From an uncultured Bacteroidales bacterium (GTDB lineage: Bacteria; Bacteroidota; Bacteroidia; Bacteroidales; WCHB1-69): 18,614 nt of DNA. The notes under the pieces are model-generated. The model made no database searches. It was not told the DNA's origin and was given only the letters and a program-made list of their open reading frames with translations. Below are positions 7,501 through 14,481 of the stretch, piece after piece. The stretch is taken from the NCBI GenBank assembly GCA_946407715.1, contig CAMJPH010000045.1, positions 1 through 18,614 on the forward strand, read 5' to 3'. Position 1 is the stretch's first letter; each line of letters starts with the position of its first letter. The position numbers were made by a program, and so were the translations under genes.

Positions 7501-9187
7501 TGATCCTGTCCAATCCTTTCGCCGAGTTGGAGTCAACGAGGGGCAGTAGTCGACCGATATTCCCAGCGGCAAGATGATGCAGCGAAACACTGCCTTGGGT
7601 AAACGGAACCTCCTGTGTCATATCCAGTTGTGCAACGGCTTCACAAACGATGTTCGGGTCATTGCTTTGGAGCTTTGCATTGTAAAACCCGTCCTGATAA
7701 TCGCCTTCCACACGGATGCTGCGAAGCGGATAGCCGAAGATTGGAAACCGCTGGATATTGCTGGTAAGATGCGCCCGAAGAGTCTTCAAATTCTCGGCGG
7801 TGAGAGTGGTGGTGTCCATCCTTCCGTCAACTTGGGCGTTCAGCTGGCATACACCGAAGATTTTGGAATTGTTCACTAATCTGGCTAAATTGAAATTCGG
7901 GGAGGCGACTTCTCCGTTGAAACCAAGCCGTCCATTTTCCTTTACGGTGTTCAGGGCGGCGTTAACAGTTCCTAATCTTGTGGAAGCCAGCATCTTCAAC
8001 GTGAACTGTGACAAATAGCCGTTGAAATAGCCCGACATTGTGGTGGTGCCGAGTTTGTTCAATGTGGCGTTTGATTTGATTGTTTTGCCGCCGGGTAACG
8101 TGAACAGTGCTAAATCCGGAACATGGAACACGGTGGAGTCAAGTGTCACGTTGAAACGGGCGTTCATGAAATGGATGATGTCGCGAAGGGCAATGTCGCC
8201 ATGCACGAGGTTTCGCTCGTTCCACCCGGCCTTGATGTTCTTGATTGAAAAGTCTGTGACCACACCGTCAACAGTGTCAGCCTGCAGACTGAAAACCTCG
8301 TTCATGCCTCTGATGGCAGGAGCCCAGTCGGCGATGTCATCCATGGCTAACAATGAAGGTCTGATTTCGGCCCCGATGCGCACGGAATCCAGAAAGTCAC
8401 CGTAGGAGTTCCAACGATTGTAGCGGAAACAAAGATCCAAGTCCAAGTCACTTTGCTGGGTTTTAAGTTTCAAGCCGTTGAAAGTCAAGGTTGTGTCGCA
8501 TATACGGAAGTCGCCACTTCCCTTTTGGAGCTGAAAACCACCGTATTGGCTGAAAGCCAGCTGTTTGAACTTCATTGACACGTCTGCACCAAGCAGTTTG
8601 AAATCTTTGGCCTTGATGTTTAAGTCTGCCAATTCGAAGAAGGCATAGTCGATGTCAGGTCTGTTTTTGCTGTCATATACAACACGGGTGTTGTCGTTGA
8701 TCAAGACAAATCGGCCGCGTTTGATGTCCACGGAGTTGGAAGTCAGTTCAAAAGGCGGCTTTTTTTTGTCCGATTTAAATTTCTCAGCCCATTTTGCGAT
8801 GTTGATGGATTTTTCGTCTTTATATGTGCGCAGCACGACATCGAGGTCGAGGAATTCCGCGTCGCCAAGTCCGAGTTTGATACTTGGTTTTGTCTTGATG
8901 GAACGCAGACGGCCTTTCACAGTGCCGGAATAAATCATGTTTTCATTATGGTGGTCCTTGATGGCTACTTCATGGCACACGAGTTTGAGGGTAGGGGTGA
9001 TGTGCACATCCCCGATGGAGATTTCCGTCCCCCATTTCTCACTTATGGATTCTGTAACCTTATGAACTACAAATGTTTGTATTGACGGGACAAACAACAG
9101 CCCAACGAGTAGCAGGTCCAATACGAGGAACACCCCGACGACCCATGCCATTATTTTCAGAGCTTTTTTGATGCCGCTTTTTCCCAC
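4571..9187 (-). CDS. tamB: TamB-family translocation/assembly module protein (AsmA-like, DUF490 C-terminus)
   Basis: The 1538-residue product has a basic cytoplasmic N-terminus, one membrane anchor (about residues 12-33), and then a very long periplasmic part rich in alternating beta-strand patterns, as in TamB/AsmA bridge proteins. The last 400 or so residues fit the TamB C-terminal domain, including G-S-V-D-V-N-A near 1312, F-K-F-E-L-P near 1332 and F-x-Y-F-L-V-T-N-S-F near 1370, followed by beta-barrel-proximal strands and a Lys-rich tail. TamB proteins span the periplasm and help move phospholipid or assemble proteins at the outer membrane. The start is a GTG at 9185-9187, preceded four codons earlier by an in-frame TAA; ATG at residue 13 would remove the basic tip and is less likely. 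A strong promoter match lies at 9213-9242. The 3' end overlaps the permease gene by 14 nt. Confidence 0.9.
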   Translation of the reverse strand: MGKSGIKKALKIMAWVVGVFLVLDLLLVGLLFVPSIQTFVVHKVTESISEKWGTEISIGDVHITPTLKLVCHEVAIKDHHNENMIYSGTVKGRLRSIKTKPSIKLGLGDAEFLDLDVVLRTYKDEKSINIAKWAEKFKSDKKKPPFELTSNSVDIKRGRFVLINDNTRVVYDSKNRPDIDYAFFELADLNIKAKDFKLLGADVSMKFKQLAFSQYGGFQLQKGSGDFRICDTTLTFNGLKLKTQQSDLDLDLCFRYNRWNSYGDFLDSVRIGAEIRPSLLAMDDIADWAPAIRGMNEVFSLQADTVDGVVTDFSIKNIKAGWNERNLVHGDIALRDIIHFMNARFNVTLDSTVFHVPDLALFTLPGGKTIKSNATLNKLGTTTMSGYFNGYLSQFTLKMLASTRLGTVNAALNTVKENGRLGFNGEVASPNFNLARLVNNSKIFGVCQLNAQVDGRMDTTTLTAENLKTLRAHLTSNIQRFPIFGYPLRSIRVEGDYQDGFYNAKLQSNDPNIVCEAVAQLDMTQEVPFTQGSVSLHHLAAGNIGRLLPLVDSNSAKGLDRIISIMQRNPSVQLNFDHFQVAMHGTNFENFNGFLACDNIKLHYYEDSLANERLRLTAINSENSHKYILASNIANATFETSLPLAMIKDTLQHVAHSLLPSLIPDVKQTETSHTGNLLPPVASHIKLHLQTYNTRAVTKLLFPEMFISPNSIVNLEINEGHVADLADIQLPFFGIRHKFRIHNLSVKGNTDGANKFQLNVIGDSLVVHVGKGKLLLDKINVNAEASNNDIMYDLAWHNPFNAEENISQLTGSANIANTNDIVIKLDTSRIFLKDYECHFNEDNTIRIMPHRYDINNLIFSSMDSYVAVNGTYDTKDSSRLTMAVKNFELSLINQLLNGISFGGRLSADLNLMNRNHRRFIFGKAITDELSMNEIRLGDLFVMAGLNNDNQVRFSGGLFDKPGTTLNYEYLSHFSIRDFQAEDKIVANVTGSYEKQEFQVHATFDSLQADFLEPFLSSFSDEFSGIASGDLTFRAAPDSTYLDGTVHVLNANMGIAAIGTLYHVENQDIFFDKEKISFRDMQVSDLDGNQAVLSGEIRHKIFKDMQLELQISTDRIMVLNTPRTTNSVFYGKGYVKGDVFIHGAGNHLSFKGPNLQTLSGSKITLQVTSTNLASETNAIHFNARYEDKDALENETETKESSSILDFDFTFNVTNDADIVLYIESIGSTINARADGQFQLLYNSNDALNLYGNLLLHSGDVKISLYNVVNTKFTMVEGGTINFDGPLDFMTVHLGAYKSSKTSLANIIPPSYLPTGSVDVNAYMFLDGPLMQRIEPSFKFELPNSSNEVRNLFYTAIDTQNTENMTKQFAYFLVTNSFMPDNTSGISAGISQISGLGLFSNVLNNLLSNVMADKNASFGITYNQATETSSAEYGLSANANLLKDRVTMSTRIGYYDDRTVSDAARNIYGNITVEYNINKSGTWRLKAFTYIGDRDNTYFYEDNYNNYTAGIALAYKQDFASRRKTKKNKSRKDIKRNEQQ

Positions 9188-9212
9188 AATAATACATTAT
9201 ATTATAAGGCGG

Positions 9213-9242
9213 CAAAGATACAATTTTTTAGGCAATCGGCAA
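9213..9242 (-). promoter_or_regulatory. Bacteroidota-type promoter for tamB
   Basis: On the minus strand the sequence TATCTTTG (9213-9220) matches the TAnnTTTG minus-7 consensus of this phylum exactly. TTG (9240-9242) lies 19 bp upstream, the expected place for the minus-33 element. The start site would fall around 9205, giving a short leader of about 20 nt before the GTG of tamB. The consensus is established for Bacteroides; activity here is inferred. Confidence 0.65.
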
Positions 9243-9251
9243 TAGCTATTG
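9240..9251. promoter_or_regulatory. 12-bp perfect palindrome in the divergent promoter region
   Basis: CAATAGCTATTG is a perfect inverted repeat without a spacer. Its left end coincides with the minus-33 TTG of the tamB promoter, so a dimeric regulator bound here would block it. No other copy of it was noticed in the window. It could be chance, since the region is AT-rich. Confidence 0.3.
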
Positions 9252-9309
9252 TGAACAGAATTATGTTTTGTTTGCTGTGGCAAAAAAAGCGTGGTATTAA
9301 AAAAAATGC

Positions 9310-9317
9310 TATTTTTG
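9310..9317 (+). promoter_or_regulatory. possible minus-7 box for rocD
   Basis: TATTTTTG matches TAnnTTTG and lies 52 bp before the rocD ATG. No good TTG/TTTG element is found 17-21 bp upstream, so this is a partial match only. In AT-rich DNA such an octamer arises easily by chance. Confidence 0.4.
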
Positions 9318-9369
9318 CCGATTCCTAAATTAGGGGAAGAAAGTTTACTCATCTAAATTATAAAATATT

Positions 9370-10596
9370 ATGGTAGAGAAAATTACATCAAGCCAGCAGG
9401 CAATGGACATGGAAGCCCGCTATGGCGCACACAATTATCATCCACTGGGCGTGGTCATCGCACGCGGTAAAGGCCCCTTCGTGTGGGACGTGGAAGGCAA
9501 GAAATATTTCGACTTCCTTTCCGCTTACTCCGCAGTGAACCAAGGTCACTGTCACCCGAAGATCGTCGAAGCTATGATCGACCAAGCGCAAAAGGTCACC
9601 CTGACTTCCCGCGCTTTCTACAACGACTGTCTTGGACCGTTTGAAAAATACATCACCGAAACCTTCGGCTATGACAAGGTTCTCCCTATGAACTCTGGTG
9701 CCGAGGCTGATGAAACGGCTCTGAAACTCTGTCGTCGTTGGGGTTACGACAAGAAAGGTCTTCCTGAGAACCAGGCCAAGATCATCGTGTGCGACGGTAA
9801 CTTCCACGGTCGTACCATTACCATCATCTCCCTTTCCATCGATCCTGACGCATACGCAGGTTTCGGCCCGTTCACCCCGGGATTCATCAAAATCCCTTAT
9901 AACGATGTCGATGCTTTAGCGAAAGCCCTTGAAGATCCGATGGTTTGCGGTTTCCTTGTGGAACCTATCCAAGGTGAAGCTGGCGTGTATGTGCCCGATG
10001 AAGGCTATCTGAAGAAATGCTACGACCTCTGCAAGGCACACAACGTGTTGTTCATTGCTGACGAGGTGCAGACCGGTATCGCTCGTACGGGTAAGATGCT
10101 GGCATGTGATCACGAAGGTGTCCGTCCCGACATCCTCGTTCTTGGTAAGGCTCTTTCCGGTGGCACGATGCCTGTCTCCGCTGTTTTGGCCGACGATGAC
10201 ATCATGCTGAATATCAAGCCCGGTGAGCATGGTTCCACATTCGGAGGCAACCCCGTCGCCTGCCGTGTCGGTATCGCCGCCCTTGAAGTGGTGAAAGAAG
10301 AGAAGTTGGCTGAGCGCGCCGAATACCTCGGCAAGATTTTCCGCGAGGAGATGAGCAAGGTCAACAGCCCGATGATCAAGCAAGTGCGTGGTAAAGGTCT
10401 GCTCAACGCCGTCATCATCCAACCCACGAACGGCAAGGAAGCTTGGGACGTGTGCGAGAAGATGCGTGACCTTGGGGTTTTGGCCAAACCGACCCATCAA
10501 CACATCATCCGTTTCGCTCCCCCGTTGGTTATTACCGAAGAGGAACTCCGCGAAGCCATCGCCATCATTAAGGAAGCTATTCTTTCATTCGAGTAG
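9370..10596 (+). CDS. rocD: ornithine--oxo-acid aminotransferase
   Basis: This 408-residue PLP enzyme interconverts ornithine plus 2-oxoglutarate with glutamate semialdehyde plus glutamate, linking arginine breakdown and proline synthesis. The class III aminotransferase features are in place: NSGAEA at 108-113 for cofactor phosphate, the aspartate of IADEVQTG at D231, and the Schiff-base lysine K260 in LGKALSGG. Features that point to ornithine aminotransferase rather than acetylornithine aminotransferase are NYHPLGVV near 22-29, the [15 protein letters not shown] stretch at 51-65 and FYND at 83-86, all close to eukaryotic-type enzymes. Length is normal. The gene is flanked by its own leader (9188-9369) and a terminator at 10617-10648, so it is probably transcribed alone. 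Frequent CGT, GGT and GAA codons suggest good expression. Confidence 0.93.
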   Translation: MVEKITSSQQAMDMEARYGAHNYHPLGVVIARGKGPFVWDVEGKKYFDFLSAYSAVNQGHCHPKIVEAMIDQAQKVTLTSRAFYNDCLGPFEKYITETFGYDKVLPMNSGAEADETALKLCRRWGYDKKGLPENQAKIIVCDGNFHGRTITIISLSIDPDAYAGFGPFTPGFIKIPYNDVDALAKALEDPMVCGFLVEPIQGEAGVYVPDEGYLKKCYDLCKAHNVLFIADEVQTGIARTGKMLACDHEGVRPDILVLGKALSGGTMPVSAVLADDDIMLNIKPGEHGSTFGGNPVACRVGIAALEVVKEEKLAERAEYLGKIFREEMSKVNSPMIKQVRGKGLLNAVIIQPTNGKEAWDVCEKMRDLGVLAKPTHQHIIRFAPPLVITEEELREAIAIIKEAILSFE

Positions 10597-10616
10597 TGTT
10601 TGTAATAATCTTGAAG

Positions 10617-10648
10617 CCGGAGGGACGTTTGTTTCTCCGGTTTTTTTT
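10617..10648 (+). terminator. rho-independent terminator after rocD
   Basis: A CCGGAG/CTCCGG stem (10617-10622 and 10635-10640), which can be extended inward by G-U pairs, is followed directly by eight T. It begins 20 bp after the rocD stop codon. Confidence 0.8.
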
Positions 10649-10738
10649 ACTTGTGTGTCCCGATAGTATAGGTGAGCTTCATTGGAATTGTTGTTTTGTA
10701 TTTTGTTAGAACCTTTCCGTGTGAGTTTGTATTTTTTT

Positions 10739-10746
10739 TATTTTTG
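10739..10746 (+). promoter_or_regulatory. possible minus-7 box for the OPT transporter gene
   Basis: TATTTTTG fits TAnnTTTG and lies 84 bp before the ATG at 10831, in the otherwise featureless AT-rich gap that follows the rocD terminator. A matching minus-33 TTTG at the right spacing is not obvious, so support is weak. Confidence 0.35.
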
Positions 10747-10830
10747 CAGCTTATTTTTACAAAGGAAAAAGGACTTTCTTGTTGGTTTCCTGAATGTAAT
10801 TGATATGGTAAATAATTGAAAATTAACAAT

Positions 10831-12846
10831 ATGGAAGAAGCAAAAACTACGATTGAACAAGAGGAAAACGAAATCAAACTTCCCGAAAACGCGTATCGGG
10901 AGCTCAAGGAGGGCGAAGAGTACAAGCCTATCTTGTTGAGTGACAAAAAGTATCCCGAACTGAACGGCTGGACAATCTTCTGGGGCATCCTGATGGCGGT
11001 CATTTTCTCGGCGGCCACGGCCTACTCCGGACTGCGTTTTGGACAGGTCTTTGAGGCGGCTATCCCGATTGCCATTATCGCTGTGGGTATTTCCACCATC
11101 GCCAAAAGGAAGAGCCCGTTGTCGGAAAATGTGCTGATCCAGTCTATCGGTGCGAGTTCCGGCGTGATTGTGGCGGGTGCCATCTTCACTTTGCCGGCCA
11201 TCTATATCATCAAAGAGACAAACCCTGTGGCGGGCGCGGAAATCCAGGTCAATTTCTTCCAGATTTTCATGTCGTCGCTGCTCGGCGGTTTCTTGGGAAT
11301 CCTATTCCTGATACCGTTCCGCAAGTACTTCGTCTCCGACATGCACGGCAAGTATCCGTTCCCTGAAGCTACTGCCACAACCGAGATTATCGTGTCGGGC
11401 GCGAAAGGCGGAAATCAAGCCAAATTATTGTTAATCAGTGGTTTGATTGGCGGTCTCTATGACTTCCTGATGACTACGTTCCATTTCTGGGCCGACACTA
11501 TCACCACTCGTATGACGGGCTGGGGCGAGCAGTTGGCCATGAACCATAAGTTCGTCTTCAAGATGAGCGCTGAGTCCATTCTGCTGGGCACCGGCTACCT
11601 GATCGGGCTCAAATACGCGGCCGTAATCTGTGCCGGTTCCGCTCTTTCTTGGTGGGTGCTGACTCCGCTGTTGGGCCATTACGGCATGATCGAAGTCGAT
11701 GGCGTGGCAACAGCCATGAGCACTCTCGATCCTGATTTAATCTTCTCTGGATATGTACGTTACATTGGCATCGGCGGTATCGCCATGGCCGGCATTCTCG
11801 GAGTGATCAAGTCTGCGGGTGTGATCAAGAAATCCATCGGTGTGGCGGTGAAAGCCGGCAAGTCCGCAGGTGCGAAGAGCGAGGTGGTGCGCACACAGCG
11901 TGACCTCTCCATGAAGATCCTCATGTTCGGATTCTTAGCTGTCATTGTAATGATGGTGCTGTTTTTCTTCTTGGGCGGTATGCACATGAATCTGACACAA
12001 GTGCTTGTGGCCTTGTTGGTGGTGTTCCTGTTCGCTTTCCTGTTCACGACTGTGGCGGCCACGGCTATTGCCACGGTGGGCACCAACCCGGTCTCCGGCA
12101 TGACAATGATGACGCTGATTCTCTCCTCTTTCATCCTCGCCTCTGTCGGGTTGAAAGGCGGCACGGGCATCATCACTGCGTTGGTGGTGGGTGGCATTGT
12201 CTGCTCCGCACTTTCCATGGCCGGTGGTTTCATCACCGATTTGAAAGTCGGTTACTGGATCGGCACGTCTCCATACAAGCAACAGGCTTTCAAGTTTGTG
12301 GGCACGTTCGTTTCCGCGCTGACAGTCGGTGCTGTAATCATGTTGCTGTCCAAGACTTACGGATATACGGGTGAAAACGCATTGGTGGCTCCGCAGGCCA
12401 ACGCCATGGCGGCCATCATCGAGCCAATGATTTACGGCGGTTCCACCCCGTGGATTCTTTACATCGTGGGTGCCGTGCTGGCCATCCTGTTGGACGTGAT
12501 CGGTGTTCCCGCATTGGCGTTCGCGCTCGGTATGTTCATCCCGTTGCAGCTGAACCTCCCATTGTTGGTGGGTGGTTTCCTCGCCTGGTTGGTGAAGACC
12601 CGCAGCACAGATGAGGCCATCAACAAGAAACGCGCCGAAAAAGGTACACTTCTCGCTTCCGGTCTGCTCGCCGGCGGTGCCATCATGGGCGTTCTCAGTG
12701 CCATCCTCAAATACGCCGGTGTGGAACCCACCTTCATGGTCGACTATATCGGTTCCCCGATGTACAACATCCTCGCCATCGTGATGTTCGTAGGACTTTG
12801 CTGCTACCTCGTGGTTCACGCCACGCGCACGGAGAAAGACGTGTGA
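10831..12846 (+). CDS. OPT-family (oligopeptide transporter family) membrane transporter
   Basis: The 671-residue protein has a hydrophilic, acidic N-terminus (1-45) and then roughly 14-16 hydrophobic helices to the C-terminus. Family marks of prokaryotic OPT proteins are present: A-Y-S-G-L-R-F-G-Q near 64-72 followed by a helix rich in small residues, L-S-E-N-V-L-I-Q-S-I-G near 97-107, the K-Y-P-F-P-E-A-T-A stretch in the first third, and D-L-K-V-G-Y-W-I-G-T near the middle. OPT members take up small peptides, peptide-like siderophores or metal chelates; the substrate here is not determinable. I chose ATG 10831 over an in-frame TTG at 10816 because it follows a normal leader and is the better codon. 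The last codons and stop lie in a 7-bp repeat array. Confidence 0.9.
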   Translation: MEEAKTTIEQEENEIKLPENAYRELKEGEEYKPILLSDKKYPELNGWTIFWGILMAVIFSAATAYSGLRFGQVFEAAIPIAIIAVGISTIAKRKSPLSENVLIQSIGASSGVIVAGAIFTLPAIYIIKETNPVAGAEIQVNFFQIFMSSLLGGFLGILFLIPFRKYFVSDMHGKYPFPEATATTEIIVSGAKGGNQAKLLLISGLIGGLYDFLMTTFHFWADTITTRMTGWGEQLAMNHKFVFKMSAESILLGTGYLIGLKYAAVICAGSALSWWVLTPLLGHYGMIEVDGVATAMSTLDPDLIFSGYVRYIGIGGIAMAGILGVIKSAGVIKKSIGVAVKAGKSAGAKSEVVRTQRDLSMKILMFGFLAVIVMMVLFFFLGGMHMNLTQVLVALLVVFLFAFLFTTVAATAIATVGTNPVSGMTMMTLILSSFILASVGLKGGTGIITALVVGGIVCSALSMAGGFITDLKVGYWIGTSPYKQQAFKFVGTFVSALTVGAVIMLLSKTYGYTGENALVAPQANAMAAIIEPMIYGGSTPWILYIVGAVLAILLDVIGVPALAFALGMFIPLQLNLPLLVGGFLAWLVKTRSTDEAINKKRAEKGTLLASGLLAGGAIMGVLSAILKYAGVEPTFMVDYIGSPMYNILAIVMFVGLCCYLVVHATRTEKDV

Positions 12847-12872
12847 CGTAAGACGTGAGATGTTAGATATAA
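12838..12872. repeat. degenerate heptamer array overlapping the 3' end of the OPT gene
   Basis: Five consecutive 7-bp units stay in register: GACGTGT, GACGTAA, GACGTGA, GATGTTA, GATATAA. The first unit supplies the last two codons of the transporter (Asp-Val) and the first base of its stop. Later bases to about 12930 still look heptad-like but are too degenerate to delimit. Confidence 0.55.
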
Positions 12873-12943
12873 ACAATATAAGACATAAAAGAAAGATAAT
12901 AGACAATATGACGTATGAGTAAAAATTAACATAAGATTCCAAA

Positions 12944-12967
12944 GTCTTAAGTCTTAAGTCTTAAGTC
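12944..12967. repeat. GTCTTAA heptamer array, three exact units
   Basis: GTCTTAA is repeated three times without error, followed by GTC of a fourth unit. It lies in the gap before the deoxynucleoside kinase gene. The plus strand carries TAA in every unit, hence a stop in all three frames. Confidence 0.9.
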
Positions 12968-12984
12968 ATATATACGTCCTTAAA

Positions 12985-13005
12985 CTTATAACCTATAACC
13001 ATTAA
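12985..13005. repeat. CTTATAA-like heptamer array just before the deoxynucleoside kinase start
   Basis: Three 7-bp units, CTTATAA, CCTATAA and CCATTAA, end 4 bp before the ATG at 13010. They are imperfect, but the period matches the other arrays nearby. Confidence 0.5.
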
Positions 13006-13009
13006 AGAA

Positions 13010-13627
13010 ATGCATATAGCTGTCGCCGGAAATATCGGATCCGGAAAAACAACGTTAACAGGAATGCTGGCCAAGCATTACGGATGGGAGGCTCTCTACG
13101 AGAGTGTGGAGGACAATCCTTACCTCGCCAGCTTTTATCAGGATATGCAACGCTGGTCGTTCAATATCCAAATCTATTTTTTGAACAGTCGCTTCCGTCA
13201 GGTGTTGGACATCCGTCAGCGCAAGAAGGATGTCATCCAGGACAGGACGATTTATGAGGATGCCTACATTTTTGCTCCGAACTTGCATCGGATGGAGCTG
13301 ATGGCCTCACGTGACTTTGAGAACTATGCCTCGCTGTTTGAGCTGATGAAGAAGTTCCTGCAGCCGCCGGATCTGCTCATTTACCTCAAGGCAGATGTGG
13401 AGACGCTGATTGCCCAGATCCTGAAACGCGGGCGTGCTTACGAGGGCGACATCAGTCTCTCCTATTTGGAAAACCTCAACAAGTTGTATAACAATTGGAT
13501 AGAAAGCTATGACGAGGGGAAACTTTTAGTGGTGGATGTCAACAACTTGAAATTCGCGGAACGACCTGAAGATTTCGGGGTGATCATTGAAAAAATTGAC
13601 ACGGAATTGTACGGTCTTTTCAAATAA
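13010..13627 (+). CDS. deoxynucleoside kinase
   Basis: This 205-residue cytoplasmic kinase phosphorylates deoxynucleosides with ATP for dNTP salvage. The P-loop GNIGSGKTT is at 7-15, the likely catalytic glutamate is E31 in the E-S-V-E-D-N-P segment, the D-R-T motif of the family lies at 78-80, and the arginine-rich lid is around 140-145 (R-G-R-A-Y-E). The length and the segment N-P-Y-L-x-x-F-Y are typical of the dNK/dGK/dCK family found in Bacteroidota and Firmicutes; whether it prefers deoxyadenosine, deoxyguanosine or deoxycytidine cannot be read with certainty. It begins directly after a heptamer-repeat leader and ends 8 bp before a palindromic repeat that separates it from kdsB. Confidence 0.92.
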   Translation: MHIAVAGNIGSGKTTLTGMLAKHYGWEALYESVEDNPYLASFYQDMQRWSFNIQIYFLNSRFRQVLDIRQRKKDVIQDRTIYEDAYIFAPNLHRMELMASRDFENYASLFELMKKFLQPPDLLIYLKADVETLIAQILKRGRAYEGDISLSYLENLNKLYNNWIESYDEGKLLVVDVNNLKFAERPEDFGVIIEKIDTELYGLFK

Positions 13628-13635
13628 TCCTGTTC

Positions 13636-13665
13636 TGTAGAGACGTTTCCTGAAATGTCTCTTAA
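13636..13665. repeat. palindromic repeat, element A, intergenic copy before kdsB
   Basis: The left arm TGTAGAGACGTTTC (13636-13649) is identical to the left arm inside the SPOR gene copy 1. The right arm has decayed at three positions. One of these changes (C to T at 13656) creates an ATG at 13655 that is in frame with kdsB. Confidence 0.85.
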
Positions 13666-13669
13666 TATC

Positions 13670-14413
13670 ATGAAGAATATGCGAGATTTTAACGTTTTCG
13701 GCATCATCCCCGCCCGTTATGCTTCTTCCCGTTTCCCCGGCAAACCTTTGGCGTTGATACATGGGAAACCGATGATTCAATGTGTGTATGAGCGGGTGCA
13801 GTCTTCTGAGGTGCGCGACCTTGCCGTGGCCACGGACGATGAACGCATCGCGGATTGTGTGCGCCGTTTCGGCGGCAAGGTGGTGATGACCTCACCCGAC
13901 CATGCCTCCGGTACCGATCGTTGCGGCGAGGCGGCAAAAGCCATGCATCCGAACGATAACGATGTGGTTATCAACATCCAGGGCGACGAACCGCTGATTT
14001 CCCCGAGGGAGATCCACCTGCTCGCCAGCGCCTTTGAGGATCGGACTGTGCAAATTGCCACTTTGGTAAACCCGTTTCTGGATGAGGAGCTTTTGCGCAA
14101 CCCCAATGTGGTGAAAGTGGTCAAGGCAAAGAATGACAATGTGCTGTATTTCAGTAGATTGCCGATTCCGTACTTGCGCGAGAACGCCACTCCACCAAAG
14201 AACTACTTCCGGCACATCGGCATTTACGCCTACCGATATGGCGTATTGAAAGAGATTGTTCAGCTTCCGACTTCGGAATTGGAGAACAGTGAGAAACTGG
14301 AACAGCTTCGTTGGCTTGAAAACGGCTACACCATTCGGGCATTGGAGTGCGACTACCAAGGGATTGGGGTGGATACGCCGGAAGACCTTGAGAAGTTAGC
14401 AGTTAGCAGTTAG
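13670..14413 (+). CDS. kdsB: 3-deoxy-manno-octulosonate cytidylyltransferase (CMP-Kdo synthetase)
   Basis: This enzyme activates Kdo with CTP to CMP-Kdo for the LPS inner core, in the cytoplasm. Family motifs are clear: IIPARYASSRFPGKP at 12-26, A-S-G-T-D-R at 79-84, N-I-Q-G-D-E-P at 102-108, Y-F-S-R-x-P-I-P-Y in the middle, H-I-G-I-Y-A-Y-R, and L-E-Q-L-R-W-L-E-N-G near the end. With the ATG at 13670 the protein has 247 residues, as in E. coli. ATG 13655 would add five residues encoded by a decayed palindromic repeat, and ATG 13679 would give a start even closer to the usual one; I regard 13655 as least likely. The final residues L-A-V-S-S and the stop come from a GTTAGCA repeat array that has replaced or extended the normal 3' end. 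Confidence 0.92.
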   Translation: MKNMRDFNVFGIIPARYASSRFPGKPLALIHGKPMIQCVYERVQSSEVRDLAVATDDERIADCVRRFGGKVVMTSPDHASGTDRCGEAAKAMHPNDNDVVINIQGDEPLISPREIHLLASAFEDRTVQIATLVNPFLDEELLRNPNVVKVVKAKNDNVLYFSRLPIPYLRENATPPKNYFRHIGIYAYRYGVLKEIVQLPTSELENSEKLEQLRWLENGYTIRALECDYQGIGVDTPEDLEKLAVSS

Positions 14414-14428
14414 TAGTTAGTAGTTATA
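14395..14428. repeat. GTTAGCA/GTTAGTA heptamer array containing the kdsB stop
   Basis: Units are GTTAGCA, GTTAGCA, GTTAGTA, GTTAGTA and a degenerate fifth unit. The array begins inside kdsB and supplies its last codons and TAG. Its first 26 bases are identical to those of the array at 15963, so these form direct repeats on both sides of the SPOR gene. Confidence 0.9.
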
Positions 14429-14442
14429 GTTCCCAGTTCCCT
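14429..14442. repeat. GTTCCCA heptamer pair
   Basis: Two 7-bp units, GTTCCCA and GTTCCCT, follow the GTTAGCA array directly and keep its register. Alone it would be dismissed as chance; its context makes it notable. Confidence 0.5.
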
Positions 14443-14460
14443 TTATCGTTAAATAGTAAA

Positions 14461-14481
14461 ATCGCAAATCGCAAATCGCAA
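14461..14481. repeat. ATCGCAA heptamer array abutting the SPOR gene start codon
   Basis: Three exact ATCGCAA units end at 14481, and the ATG of the HU-CCDC81/SPOR gene begins at 14482. The whole proximal leader of that gene is therefore repeat sequence, with no Shine-Dalgarno-like stretch. Confidence 0.9.

Noticed and set aside
9916..10503. A 195-residue minus-strand frame over rocD
   Set aside because: Antisense shadow of a strongly biased, well-conserved gene; no start context or motif of its own.
10816..10830. TTG start for the OPT gene
   Set aside because: It only adds five residues before a good ATG and overlaps the AT-rich leader.
11935..12942. A 335-residue minus-strand frame over the OPT gene
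   Set aside because: It is His/Gln/Glu-rich antisense of hydrophobic transporter codons, without recognisable motifs.
12944..12967. CRISPR-like direct repeats (heptamer arrays and the 183-bp repeat)
   Set aside because: Units are adjacent without unique spacers, only 7 bp long or inside a coding sequence, and no cas genes are present.
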